DNA from: Agrobacterium tumefaciens | Lineage (GTDB): Bacteria > Pseudomonadota > Alphaproteobacteria > Rhizobiales > Rhizobiaceae | Assembly: GCA_025560025.1 (NCBI GenBank) | Contig: CP048486.1 | Coordinates: 1,054,001 to 1,118,000, forward strand | Length of the DNA stretch: 64,000 nucleotides | Direction: 5' to 3' | Shown here: one piece after another, positions 1-9,405 of the stretch | Numbering within the stretch: the stretch's first letter is position 1 | Layout: the number at the start of each line of letters is the position of its first letter | The notes under the pieces: model-generated | The model's input: only the letters and a program-made list of their open reading frames with translations | Databases searched by the model: none | What the model was told of the DNA's origin: nothing | Position numbers and translations under genes: made by a program

Positions 1-85
1 ATGGTAGCTATTGCTGATGGACAGGGTGCGGATTCCGCTCCGCCCGCCTGCCGCCGTGGGGACAAAAAAGACGTTGGAAACCAAT

Positions 86-550
86 ATGGATCTGGAAAAG
101 ATCAAGAAACTGATCGAGTTCGTCGGCTCTTCGCGAGTGTCCGAATTGACCGTGAGCCAGGAGGGAACCACGGTCCGGATCATCCGCGAAAACAATGCCG
201 TTTCACCGCAGGCGCCATCATCGCAGCCCCTTCCCGTTGCGGTAGCCGAAACGGCATCCGAGACACCCCGCGCCGAAGAACAGGCGCCGGCATCCGCCGC
301 AGCCGCACCGGCGTCATCCGGCATCGTCGCAGCACCCTCATTCGGCCTTTTCCATCGCGCCCCGAGCCCGGGTGCGGCGCCTTTCGCCGAAGCCGGTGAC
401 GAGGTCAGGCAAGGACAGGAACTCTTCATCATCGAGGCGATGAAAGTGTTCAACACCGTGAGGGCCGAACGAAGCGGCAGGATCGCCAGATTTATCGCCA
501 ATGACGGCGAAGACATCGAACTTGGACAGCCGGTGCTGGAGTTCGAATGA
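86..550 (+). CDS. accB: Biotin carboxyl carrier protein (AccB-type)
   Basis: Carries biotin between a biotin carboxylase and a carboxyltransferase. The C-terminal domain has the AccB-specific thumb (APSPGAAPF) and the biotinylation motif EAMKVFN, with Lys120 as attachment site. An Ala/Pro-rich linker (about residues 40-85) joins it to the N-terminal helix. At 154 aa it is normal length for AccB. I chose ATG 86 (MDLEKIKKL) over an upstream in-frame ATG at 11 because homologous AccB proteins begin this way. It overlaps the next gene by ATGA. Because it sits with pxp genes and not in a housekeeping acc locus, it probably serves the PxpBC-type carboxyltransferase here. That role is inference. Confidence 0.88.
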   Translation: MDLEKIKKLIEFVGSSRVSELTVSQEGTTVRIIRENNAVSPQAPSSQPLPVAVAETASETPRAEEQAPASAAAAPASSGIVAAPSFGLFHRAPSPGAAPFAEAGDEVRQGQELFIIEAMKVFNTVRAERSGRIARFIANDGEDIELGQPVLEFE

Positions 551-1938
551 TGGACGCGACACTCCCAAAGGTGGCTGAGCCAAGAACATTCGACAGCGTG
601 CTGATCGCCAATCGCGGCGAGATTGCCTTGCGGGTGCAGCGCGCTTGCCGTGAACTTGGCCTGAAGACCGTCATGATCTATTCGGAAGCCGATAAGGATG
701 CGGATTATCTGAAGGCGGCCGATACCGCCATTTGCATCGGCCCGGCCTCTCCCGGCCAGAGCTATCTCAACGCGCCGGCCATACTGCTTGCGATGGAGCT
801 GACCGGCGCCGGTGCGGTTCATCCCGGTTATGGTTTTCTGTCCGAAAGAGCGTCTTTTTCGGAAGCCGTAGAGGCGGCGGGGGCGGTCTTCATCGGCCCG
901 CGCGCCGACGCCATCCGCACCATGGGCGACAAGATCGCGGCGAAGCGGGCAATGATGGAGGCCGGTGTGCCCTGCGTTCCCGGTCCCGATTCCGCCCTGC
1001 CGGATGACATGGCCGAAGTCTCCAAAATCGCCGCCGAAATCGGCTATCCCGTCATCGTCAAAGCGGCCGGCGGCGGCGGCGGGCGCGGCATGCGTGTCGT
1101 GCACGAGGCCTCCACCCTTCAGGATGCCGTTCTCGTCACGCGCGAGGAGGCAAGCCGGGCCTTCGGGACACCGGAACTCTATATCGAGAAATTCCTCGAA
1201 CATCCGCGCCATGTCGAAATTCAGGTTCTCTGCGATGGTCAGGGCGGCGGGGTCTGGGTGGGGCTGCGCGATTGTTCCATGCAGCGCCGCCACCAGAAGG
1301 TCGTCGAAGAAGGTCCGGCCATCGGCATCCCGCCCGATGTCGCGGCTTTCGTCGGCAATCGCTGCGTCGAAGCCTGCCGCCAGATCGGTTATCGCGGGGT
1401 CGGCACCTTCGAGTTTCTTTACGAGAATGGCGAATTTTATTTCATCGAGATGAATACCCGCCTGCAGGTCGAACATCCGGTCACGGAAATGACCTCGGGC
1501 GTGGATCTGGTGCGCCAGCAGCTTCTCGTCGCTCTCGGCCATCCGCTCGAGATTTCGCAGGAGGATATCGTCTGCGAAGGCCATTCGATCGAATGCCGCA
1601 TCAATGCCGAAGACCCCTATAGCTTCATTCCCTGCCCCGGCCTGATCACGGCTCTGCACTTGCCGGGCGGCCCCGGCGTTCGGGTCGATACCCATGTGAC
1701 GGCGGGTTATCGGGTTTCGGCTCATTACGATTCGCTGATCGCCAAGCTCATCGTCCATGCGCCGACCCGCGAACAGGCGATCCTGCGCATGCGGCGCGCG
1801 CTTGGCGAAATGCGCATCGAAGGCGTTTCCACCAACCTGCCGCTGCACCGGGAAATATTGCAGGACCCGGCCTTTTCCGAAGGCGGCACGGATATTCATT
1901 ACCTCGAGCATTGGCTTGCAGCGCGGAGTGCACAGTGA
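547..1938 (+). CDS. accC: Biotin carboxylase subunit (AccC-type)
   Basis: ATP- and bicarbonate-dependent carboxylation of carrier-bound biotin. The 463-aa protein has the N-terminal biotin carboxylase fold ([12 protein letters not shown]), the ATP-grasp glycine loop AAGGGGGRGM near residue 175, RDCSMQRRHQKVVEE near 240 and the catalytic [12 protein letters not shown] near 302. The residue before RDC is Leu where housekeeping AccC usually has Glu. It starts on an ATGA overlap with accB and ends on a GTGA overlap with the next gene, so the three are translationally coupled. It has no fused carrier domain, unlike the second biotin carboxylase at 57314-59047. Confidence 0.9.
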   Translation: MMDATLPKVAEPRTFDSVLIANRGEIALRVQRACRELGLKTVMIYSEADKDADYLKAADTAICIGPASPGQSYLNAPAILLAMELTGAGAVHPGYGFLSERASFSEAVEAAGAVFIGPRADAIRTMGDKIAAKRAMMEAGVPCVPGPDSALPDDMAEVSKIAAEIGYPVIVKAAGGGGGRGMRVVHEASTLQDAVLVTREEASRAFGTPELYIEKFLEHPRHVEIQVLCDGQGGGVWVGLRDCSMQRRHQKVVEEGPAIGIPPDVAAFVGNRCVEACRQIGYRGVGTFEFLYENGEFYFIEMNTRLQVEHPVTEMTSGVDLVRQQLLVALGHPLEISQEDIVCEGHSIECRINAEDPYSFIPCPGLITALHLPGGPGVRVDTHVTAGYRVSAHYDSLIAKLIVHAPTREQAILRMRRALGEMRIEGVSTNLPLHREILQDPAFSEGGTDIHYLEHWLAARSAQ

Positions 1939-2375
1939 AGCGACAGCCTGTTTCCATATCCCGCTACAGCGAGCCCGGCACGATTGCCGATCTTGCCGCT
2001 CACCTCGAACGCAACAACGTTTCCGCCATTGAAATAGAGACGCCGGATGGATCATTGAAGATCGTCGCCATGGCAGGCGGTCAGGCCCCTGCCGCACAGC
2101 GGCCCATTGAAGCGGCCAAAGCGCCGGTAAAGGCGGGGGATATTCTTGCCCGTGCACCGATGGCCGGCATCTTCACGCCTGCGCATCCGCAGCGCCCCGA
2201 TCGGGCGGTTCAGACAGGACAATCCGTAGCGAAAGGCGAGATCGTCGCATTCATCGCGGCCGGACCCGTGCTTGTTCCGATCATCGCCGAAAAAGCCGGC
2301 ACCGTCGGCGAAATCGTGACGGAAGCCGGTGCGCTTGTCGGCTATGGCTCCACCCTTCTCAAGACCGAAACATGA
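1935..2375 (+). CDS. Carrier-domain-like protein lacking the biotin lysine
   Basis: 146-aa protein whose C-terminal half aligns with a biotinyl domain (TGQSVAKGEIVAF, then EKAGTVGEIVTEAGALVGYG). Where biotin carriers have EAMKM it has AAGPV: Pro111 occupies the place of the biotinylated Lys. It therefore cannot be biotinylated in the usual way and may be a structural or regulatory subunit. The start is GTG 1935, overlapping the accC stop as GTGA. An earlier in-frame ATG at 1911 lies inside accC and would give an unlikely N-terminus. The gene ends with an ATGA overlap into pxpB. The family resemblance is visible; the function is unknown. Confidence 0.75.
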   Translation: MKRQPVSISRYSEPGTIADLAAHLERNNVSAIEIETPDGSLKIVAMAGGQAPAAQRPIEAAKAPVKAGDILARAPMAGIFTPAHPQRPDRAVQTGQSVAKGEIVAFIAAGPVLVPIIAEKAGTVGEIVTEAGALVGYGSTLLKTET

Positions 2376-3085
2376 TGGTGACGTCGATGAGCAACCTCCC
2401 GCTGAAAACACCCCACGTCACCCCCGCCCATCTGGGCCTGCCGAAAATCTCGATGATCGGCAACAAAACGTTTCTGATCGAAGCGCCCGGCGAGCTGGAC
2501 CTGCCCGCCCAGAGGCGCATCTGGGCGCTGACGCGCGCATTGAAGGACCGCCCCGAGGTGCTGGAACTCATACCCGGCATGACCAACCTGCTGATCGTGC
2601 TGCGCGGCACGCCTGAAGATGCCGGGCATCTGCAGGATGAGCTTCTCGACATCTGGCAAAGGACGGCGGAACTCGATCTTCTGGGCAAGACCATCGAAGT
2701 GCCGACGACCTATGGCGGCGAACACGCCATCGACCTTGCGGCGATCTGCGACTATTCCGGCTTGCCCGATAAGGAGGTCGTGCGCCTTCACTTCGAGCGT
2801 ACCTATACGGTTTTCGCCGTCGGCAGCGCGCCGGGCTTCGGTTATCTCGGCGGTCTCGACCCACGCATTTTCATGCCGCGCAAAAAAGTTCCGTCGCTGC
2901 GCATGTTGAAGGGCATGGTGACGATCGGCGGCATGCAGTCCGGCATCTCGGTTCTGACCGGACCGAATGGCTGGAACTCGCTGGGCTTCACCGAAATCAC
3001 CATGTTCGACGCCACCGCCGAACAGCCGGCGGTGCTGGCGCCCGGTGACCGCGTTCGTTTCCTTCCCGAAAGGATCGAACTATGA
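2372..3085 (+). CDS. pxpB: PxpB/KipI-type carboxyltransferase-like subunit (divergent)
   Basis: Homologue of the 5-oxoprolinase subunit PxpB and of the N-terminal half of the urea carboxylase carboxyltransferase domain (cyclophilin-like fold). The core APGFGYLGGLDPR is conserved near residue 152. The downstream loop that is usually PRTRVPAGSV...SPGGW reads PSLRMLKGMV...GPNGW here, so part of the usual active-site surface is changed. At 237 aa it has normal length. It overlaps both neighbours by ATGA, as expected for a complex with PxpC. Known PxpABC hydrolyses 5-oxoproline with ATP; the substrate of this divergent copy is unknown. Confidence 0.85.
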   Translation: MMVTSMSNLPLKTPHVTPAHLGLPKISMIGNKTFLIEAPGELDLPAQRRIWALTRALKDRPEVLELIPGMTNLLIVLRGTPEDAGHLQDELLDIWQRTAELDLLGKTIEVPTTYGGEHAIDLAAICDYSGLPDKEVVRLHFERTYTVFAVGSAPGFGYLGGLDPRIFMPRKKVPSLRMLKGMVTIGGMQSGISVLTGPNGWNSLGFTEITMFDATAEQPAVLAPGDRVRFLPERIEL

Positions 3086-4080
3086 TCCATATTCTTGCCT
3101 GCGGGCCGCTGAACACCGTGCAGGATCTCGGCCGCGCGGGTTATCGCAATATCGGCATCACCGCCACGGGCGCGATGGATCCCATCGCGCTCAGGGTCGG
3201 CAATATTCTCGTCGGCAACGGCGAGGATGCCGCCGCGATTGAAATCCAGACCTTTCCTTTCCGCATCGAATTCGAAGAGGCGCTGACCTTCGCGGTAACC
3301 GGCGCGGATTGCGCTGCACGGCTCGATGGTGCGGATTTACCGCCTTACTGGTGTGTGCGGGCCGAGAAGGGTCAAATCCTCGAGCTTTCGACCCCGCTGA
3401 AAAATGCGCGGGCCTATCTCTGCCTTCAGGGCGGCATCGACGTTCCAGTGGTGATGGGATCGCGTAGCACTTCTCTTCGCGGCTCATTCGGCGGTCACGA
3501 AGGACGCCACCTCACCACCGGCGACAGGCTGTCCGTTCTGCCATCCGCACCACCGGCGCTGCCGGCAAGCGGCCTCGGTGTCATGCAGCTTCCCGAGGCG
3601 ATGCCGGACATGTTTCCGGTATCCGACAATGGCGAATTGCTGCTGAGAGCAATTCCCGCCGCCGAACATGATCTTTTCGGCGAAGGTGCGGAACGTTTCT
3701 GGTCCGAGGCCTGGAAAATCACCTCGCAGAGCGACCGCACCGGCTACCGGCTTGCCGGCACGCCACTTATGCTTTCGGCTCCCGTCGAGTTGCGCTCCTA
3801 TGGCGTCATTCCGGGTGTGGTTCAGGTGCCGCCGGGCGGCGAGCCGATCATCCAGATGAGCGACGCCAACACGGCCGGCGGTTATCCGAAGATGGCCGGT
3901 ATCATCGACAGCGATCTTTGGCGGCTCGGACAGGCGCGCATCGGCAGTCGCATCCGCTTCGTGCAGGCAACGGTACGCGAGGCGCTGGAGGTCGAGCAGG
4001 CAATCGACGCCTATTTCGCCGATATCCGCAAAACCCTGCCGCTGGTCACCGGCGCACTCGGCACGCTCGCAAAACGATAA
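3082..4080 (+). CDS. pxpC: PxpC/KipA-type carboxyltransferase-like subunit
   Basis: 332-aa homologue of PxpC and of the C-terminal half of the urea carboxylase carboxyltransferase domain. Family signatures are intact: QDLGRAGY near residue 14, GAMDP near 31, and GGIDVPVVMGSRSTSLRG followed by FGGHEGR near 115-140. GPxNTVQDLGR opens the protein as expected. It starts on an ATGA overlap with pxpB, which fits a PxpB-PxpC heteromer. It is closer to the family consensus than the C-terminal half of the fused protein at 55701-57317. Confidence 0.87.
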   Translation: MIHILACGPLNTVQDLGRAGYRNIGITATGAMDPIALRVGNILVGNGEDAAAIEIQTFPFRIEFEEALTFAVTGADCAARLDGADLPPYWCVRAEKGQILELSTPLKNARAYLCLQGGIDVPVVMGSRSTSLRGSFGGHEGRHLTTGDRLSVLPSAPPALPASGLGVMQLPEAMPDMFPVSDNGELLLRAIPAAEHDLFGEGAERFWSEAWKITSQSDRTGYRLAGTPLMLSAPVELRSYGVIPGVVQVPPGGEPIIQMSDANTAGGYPKMAGIIDSDLWRLGQARIGSRIRFVQATVREALEVEQAIDAYFADIRKTLPLVTGALGTLAKR

Positions 4081-4105
4081 TCCTGAAAAACACGGAGAGG
4101 GAACC

Positions 4106-4873
4106 ATGAAGATCGATGTTAATTCCGATATGGGCGAAGGTTTCGGCGTCTATAAGGTCTGCGACGACGAGAAGCTTATGGAAGTCGTCTCTTCGGCGAA
4201 TATCGCCTGCGGCTTCCATGCCGGCGATCCGGAAATGATGGCGCGCATGGTGCGTTTGGCTAAACAGAACGGCGTCGGCGTCGGCGCCCATCCGGGCCTC
4301 GCCGACCGTCTCGGCTTCGGCCGCCGCGAAATTCCCGTCGATGCGGAAGAAATGGAACAGCAGGTTCTCTACCAGCTCGGCGCGCTTTCGGCGATTGCGA
4401 AAGCGCAGGATGTCGCGCTCTCCCATATCAGTTTCCATGCCGCCATGGGCAACATGATCAACCGCGATGCGGCGCTTGCCGAACGGATCATGAAAAAGAT
4501 CAGGGCGGTCGATCCCAATCTCATCGTCTTTTCGATGCCGGACATGCTGATCGAAAAGGCGGCGCTGGATTGCGGGCTGAAGGTGCTCAACCTCTTTCTC
4601 GCCGACCGGGCCTATGATGTGAAGGGCCAGCTCGTGCCACGCAAGCTGCCCAATTCCGTCATCAAGGAAGAGGGAAAAGTTCGCGCACGCGTGCGCCAGT
4701 TTCTGGAAAAAGGCACGGTCACGACCATCGAGGGCGAGACCATCCCCGTTCGCGCCAGATCGATCCTCGTTCATAGCGATACACCTGGCTCGCTGGAGCT
4801 TGCGCGCACGGTGCGCAGCGAAGTGGAAGCCTGCGGCGGCAGCGTCGTGCCGGCTCGCGAAGTCGTCGCCTGA
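4106..4873 (+). CDS. pxpA: PxpA / LamB-YcsF family protein with altered active-site motif
   Basis: 255-aa LamB/YcsF protein, the hydrolase-like subunit of the 5-oxoprolinase family. [20 protein letters not shown] and GQLVPR are conserved. The normally invariant KPHGALYN reads SFHAAMGN (residues 109-116), keeping only the His, and the Glu of the ExFADR motif is Leu (LFLADR). The copy at 54105-54872 keeps both motifs. A clear ribosome site (GGAGAGGG) precedes ATG 4106. It is the last gene of the operon, followed by a strong stem-loop. Fold assignment is sure; 5-oxoprolinase activity is doubtful. Confidence 0.88.
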   Translation: MKIDVNSDMGEGFGVYKVCDDEKLMEVVSSANIACGFHAGDPEMMARMVRLAKQNGVGVGAHPGLADRLGFGRREIPVDAEEMEQQVLYQLGALSAIAKAQDVALSHISFHAAMGNMINRDAALAERIMKKIRAVDPNLIVFSMPDMLIEKAALDCGLKVLNLFLADRAYDVKGQLVPRKLPNSVIKEEGKVRARVRQFLEKGTVTTIEGETIPVRARSILVHSDTPGSLELARTVRSEVEACGGSVVPAREVVA

Positions 4874-4904
4874 AGCGGCATACGCCTCATATCCTGAAGC
4901 ACAA

Positions 4905-4952
4905 AAAATTACGGCACCGCATTCCAGGTCAGGAGCGCGGTGCCGTAATTTT
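4905..4952. terminator. Bidirectional stem-loop terminator
   Basis: Perfect 16-bp inverted repeat (arms 4905-4920 and 4937-4952, 16-nt loop) with A-rich and T-rich flanks on both sides. It lies between the convergent pxpA and the ABC ATPase gene, where a shared terminator is expected. Confidence 0.8.
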
Positions 4953-5026
4953 GCCGGCTATGGAATACGGCCCGGATTTCGATCCGTCGCCAGCCGGGCC
5001 GCCTGAGCGATCCGGCCGCACAAGCA

Positions 5027-6130
<1,104 letters not shown>

Positions 6131-6139
6131 CAGCGTTCC

Positions 6140-7216
6140 TCAGCCGTTAAAGGTCTGGTTGTATTTTTCGAGCCACTGGGCGCGGCGCGGAATGATGTAT
6201 TTCCAGTCCGGCGTGAAGAGGTTGAGCGATTCCATCTTCGCTTCCGGATAAGCGAGGAACTTCGCCGTATCTGCGCCGAACTCGATGCCCTTGACGGAGG
6301 GCGCGCTCAGCGTCGCTTCCGAAAGCATCTTCTGCACACCGGGATCGAGGATGCGGTTGATATAGGCAAGCGCGAGATCGCGGTGCGGCCCGCCCTTTAC
6401 CAGCGCGATGGAATTGATGCCGGTGAATGCGCCTTCCTTCGGGAAGGTCATGTCCAGCGGCACGCCCTTCTTGGTGTGCGGATAAACCGCCTTGGAATAT
6501 TCGATGCCGCCGAAATCCGCCTGGCCCTGTGCCACCATCATCGTCTGCGCTTCCGCGTCATAGATCGAGAGCACGTTCGGCTTCAGCTCGGCGAGTTTCG
6601 CCCAGCCGGCATCGGTATCATATTGCGCCTCTTTCAGCGGCTTGCCGGTCGCAAGGGCGGCGGCCACCATCAGCATCAGAACGCTCTGGGTGTTCTTCGG
6701 TGTGTTGAGAAGCATGCGGCGGGCATATTTCTTGTCGAACATCTGTTCGTAGCTTTCGAACGGCTTGCCCGTTGTCGGATTGTAGAACAGGCCGGCGATA
6801 GAGATCGCAAAACCGACGCCGAAATTGTCTTCGAAAAGATAACGGGAATAGACATTCTTGAGGTTGGGGATTTCGTCCATCGGCAATTGTTCGATCAGGC
6901 CTTCCTCCTTGGCCTGCGGAACGCCGACATCGTCCATCGACATCACGCTATATTGCGGATTTTCGCGCGTGGCGCGCAGCGTGGCGATATTGGCGAGCGT
7001 CGCGCCTTCGGTCGTCAGGACCCGGCACTTATATTCCTTTTCGAAAGCCGGGATCACTTCCTTCTTGATCAGTCCGCCCTGCGCCGAATTGTAGACGCCG
7101 ACATACATGGTGCGGTCCTGTGCGGAAGCCGCGGTGTAGAAATAGGGTGTGGCGAGCGCGCCTGCGGTGACTGTCAGGAAACTGCGCCGTTTCATGATGA
7201 TGGTCTTGTCTGTCAT
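6140..7216 (-). CDS. ABC transporter substrate-binding protein, PotD-like
   Basis: Periplasmic binding protein of 358 aa. A signal peptide with MKRRSFLTVTAGALA and a cleavage-type ASAQ is visible; the RR pair could allow Tat export. The mature part shows the class II fold of the PotD/ferric-binding group, with NSAQGGLIKK near the start and a YNPTTGKPF segment. ATG 7216 has a GAGGGG ribosome site; ATG 7195 (MKRR) is an alternative start giving a more usual signal peptide. The substrate is unknown; amino-acid-like or polyamine-like cargo fits the aminotransferase nearby, but this is inference. Confidence 0.83.
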   Translation of the reverse strand: MTDKTIIMKRRSFLTVTAGALATPYFYTAASAQDRTMYVGVYNSAQGGLIKKEVIPAFEKEYKCRVLTTEGATLANIATLRATRENPQYSVMSMDDVGVPQAKEEGLIEQLPMDEIPNLKNVYSRYLFEDNFGVGFAISIAGLFYNPTTGKPFESYEQMFDKKYARRMLLNTPKNTQSVLMLMVAAALATGKPLKEAQYDTDAGWAKLAELKPNVLSIYDAEAQTMMVAQGQADFGGIEYSKAVYPHTKKGVPLDMTFPKEGAFTGINSIALVKGGPHRDLALAYINRILDPGVQKMLSEATLSAPSVKGIEFGADTAKFLAYPEAKMESLNLFTPDWKYIIPRRAQWLEKYNQTFNG

Positions 7217-7241
7217 TTCCGGTACCCCTCTTGTTGTTGAT

Positions 7242-8045
7242 TTACATAGCCATTGCCCGGCGCAGACCCACCAGCCTGTCGAGGACGAGCACGACGGTCA
7301 CCGCCAGAAGGATGATGATGGTGGACATGGTCGCGACCGAAGGATCGAAGACCGTGCCGATCTGGCGATAGAGAACGATGGGCACGGGCAGGTTTGCGGA
7401 ATCTGCCAGCCACATCGAAACGGGATAATTGTCGAAAGAAACCATGAAGCAGAAGATCGAGCCGGAGGCGACGCCGGGCGCGATCTGCGGAAAGATCACC
7501 CGCGTGAAGGTTTTCCAGCGTGTAGCACCAAGCGTGCGCGCCGCCTCCTCGAGGCTGACATTAACGAGCTGAAGACTGGTCAGCACCGTGCGGATAACAT
7601 AGGGCGACGTTACGACGGTGTGGGCGATCAGAAGCTTCAGCTTGGTATCCATCCAGCCATAACCGGAGAAAAGCTGCAGCAATGCAAGGCCGGTCACCAG
7701 CACGGGAAAGATCAGCGGCGAAAGCAGCAGCCCCTTCATCAACGAGCGGCCGATGAACTTTCCACGGGAGAGTGCGAAGGCTGCCGGAACGCCGAGCGCC
7801 AGTGACAGAATGGTGGTCGCCACCGCCAGTGCTGCACTGAAGGTGAGGCCAGCCGTGAATTCCTCATTCTGCATTACCGCCGCATACCAGCGGAAGGTGA
7901 AACCCTGTGGCGGGAAGGTGACGAAATAACTGTCGGAAAACGAGATGGCGACAACTAGGATGATAGGAGCCAGGATGAAGACCATCATGGCGGCGGTGAT
8001 CGCGTAAAGGACGATGGCGGAAGTGCCGGTCAGCTTGTTGTTCAT
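7242..8045 (-). CDS. ABC transporter permease, PotC-like
   Basis: 267-aa inner-membrane permease with about six hydrophobic segments and the EAA loop (EEAARTLGATRWKTFTRVIF) that docks the ATPase. It starts on an ATGA overlap with the upstream permease gene, so the two subunits are translated together. It is the PotC-type partner of the 8042-8974 permease. Confidence 0.86.
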   Translation of the reverse strand: MNNKLTGTSAIVLYAITAAMMVFILAPIILVVAISFSDSYFVTFPPQGFTFRWYAAVMQNEEFTAGLTFSAALAVATTILSLALGVPAAFALSRGKFIGRSLMKGLLLSPLIFPVLVTGLALLQLFSGYGWMDTKLKLLIAHTVVTSPYVIRTVLTSLQLVNVSLEEAARTLGATRWKTFTRVIFPQIAPGVASGSIFCFMVSFDNYPVSMWLADSANLPVPIVLYRQIGTVFDPSVATMSTIIILLAVTVVLVLDRLVGLRRAMAM

Positions 8046-8974
8046 GACGCGCTTGCCTTGATACGACGCCCGCCGAGCAGCCGCATCGAGACGGCGTTGA
8101 TCAGAATGACGATGAAAACGAGGATGGTGGCGATGGTGGCGCCGAACGGCCAGTCATAGACCGCGAGAACCTGCTGTTCGACCATGTTGCCGAGCATCTG
8201 CGAGCCGGGACCGCCGATCAGAGCGGGAATGACGTAGGATGCCGAGGCCAGAGAGAAGACCAGCGTGAAACCCGCTAACAGACCGGGAAGGCTGAGCGGG
8301 AAGGTAATCCGCAGGAACACTTTCCATGCCGGCGCGCCCAAAGTTCTGGCGGCCTGCTGCAGATTCGGATCGATCTTTCCGAGAGCCGAGGACAGCGGCA
8401 GTACCATCATCGGGAAGAAAATGTGCAGGGAGCCGATAACCACGGCGGCATCCGAAAACAGCAGCGTCATCGGACTGTCTATGATGCCAAGATTCATCAG
8501 CACGTAATTCAGAAGGCCGGTCGGACCGTTGCCAAGAATGAGCTGCCAGCCGTAAGCACGTACCACCACGCTAACGGCAAGCGGTGCAATCACGATCAAC
8601 GTGATGATACGGGTCATGACGATATTGCCGCGCACGAGAACGGTCGCGACCGGATAGGCCAGTATCGCCGCAAGAACCGAGGTGATCAGGCTGATGCGGA
8701 TCGTCGCCCAGAGGACCTTCTGGTAAAGATCCACCTCGAAAAACCTGACATAATGGGCAAGCGTGAAGGGGGAGCCGATCAGCCCCTGCGAATTCTGGGT
8801 CATGAGGCTGAAGCTCATCAGCCGAACCGCCGGCCAGAAGAAAAAGATCAGCAGAAAGATCAGCAGCGGCAGGATGAGGATGCCGGGCGAAAACAGCCGA
8901 CGCTCGAGGGCCTTCCAGCCGGAAACTCCACGGCGTGGCGGGGCATGTGGTTCCATGATCGCAATATCCGACAT
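8042..8974 (-). CDS. ABC transporter permease, PotB-like
   Basis: 310-aa permease with a cytoplasmic N-terminus, about six membrane segments and an EAA-type loop (QQAARTLGAPAWKVFLRI). It is the first gene of the minus-strand importer operon. ATG 8974 follows GGGAGTATAG, a good ribosome site. Its promoter must lie in 8975-9405, shared with the divergent aminotransferase gene. Confidence 0.86.
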   Translation of the reverse strand: MSDIAIMEPHAPPRRGVSGWKALERRLFSPGILILPLLIFLLIFFFWPAVRLMSFSLMTQNSQGLIGSPFTLAHYVRFFEVDLYQKVLWATIRISLITSVLAAILAYPVATVLVRGNIVMTRIITLIVIAPLAVSVVVRAYGWQLILGNGPTGLLNYVLMNLGIIDSPMTLLFSDAAVVIGSLHIFFPMMVLPLSSALGKIDPNLQQAARTLGAPAWKVFLRITFPLSLPGLLAGFTLVFSLASASYVIPALIGGPGSQMLGNMVEQQVLAVYDWPFGATIATILVFIVILINAVSMRLLGGRRIKASAS

Positions 8975-9405
8975 CTATACTCCCGTCGCGTTGAATACGG
9001 CACGAGGCATCGCGTTGAGCCGAACGAGATCGTCCAGGCCCTATGACTAGAATTTGCTGGGTGTGCTCCCTGTCGAGGCATCCGGTCTTTTGCCGGCGCC
9101 TGTCGCATATTTCTGCATTTTCGCGCCGGTTACCTCTCTGGGTAATATTGCCCCGACGCGTCGTTCCCTTGTTGTTGCGCCAAGCTTAGGGGCTAAGCCG
9201 ACGGGCTGCATAATATTTTATTCCTCTGAGGTCATCGCATACGCATATGGACTGCCCACCCCATTTTGGCGGCGATGCATCAAAATCCCGTATGACCTCA
9301 CATCGAAGTCGTATTGGGGAAACAGCCGAAAATTCCCGTAACCTCCTTGTCATGCACTGGCGTCGCGACGATGCCTGTCTTCACCGTTACAATCGGAAAT
9401 AATCC
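8975..9405. promoter_or_regulatory. Divergent intergenic region with a spaced inverted repeat
   Basis: 431 bases without a convincing gene between the importer operon (minus) and the aminotransferase gene (plus). The only visible structure is an inverted pair TGAGGTCAT (9227-9235) and ATGACCTCA (9292-9300), 56 bases apart, which could be paired operator sites. A short open frame at 9054-9341 has no ribosome site or recognisable protein features. Confidence 0.4.

Noticed and set aside
9054..9341. 95-codon open frame in the importer/aminotransferase gap
   Set aside because: No ribosome site, no recognised domain and a sequence typical of random translation; left as promoter region.
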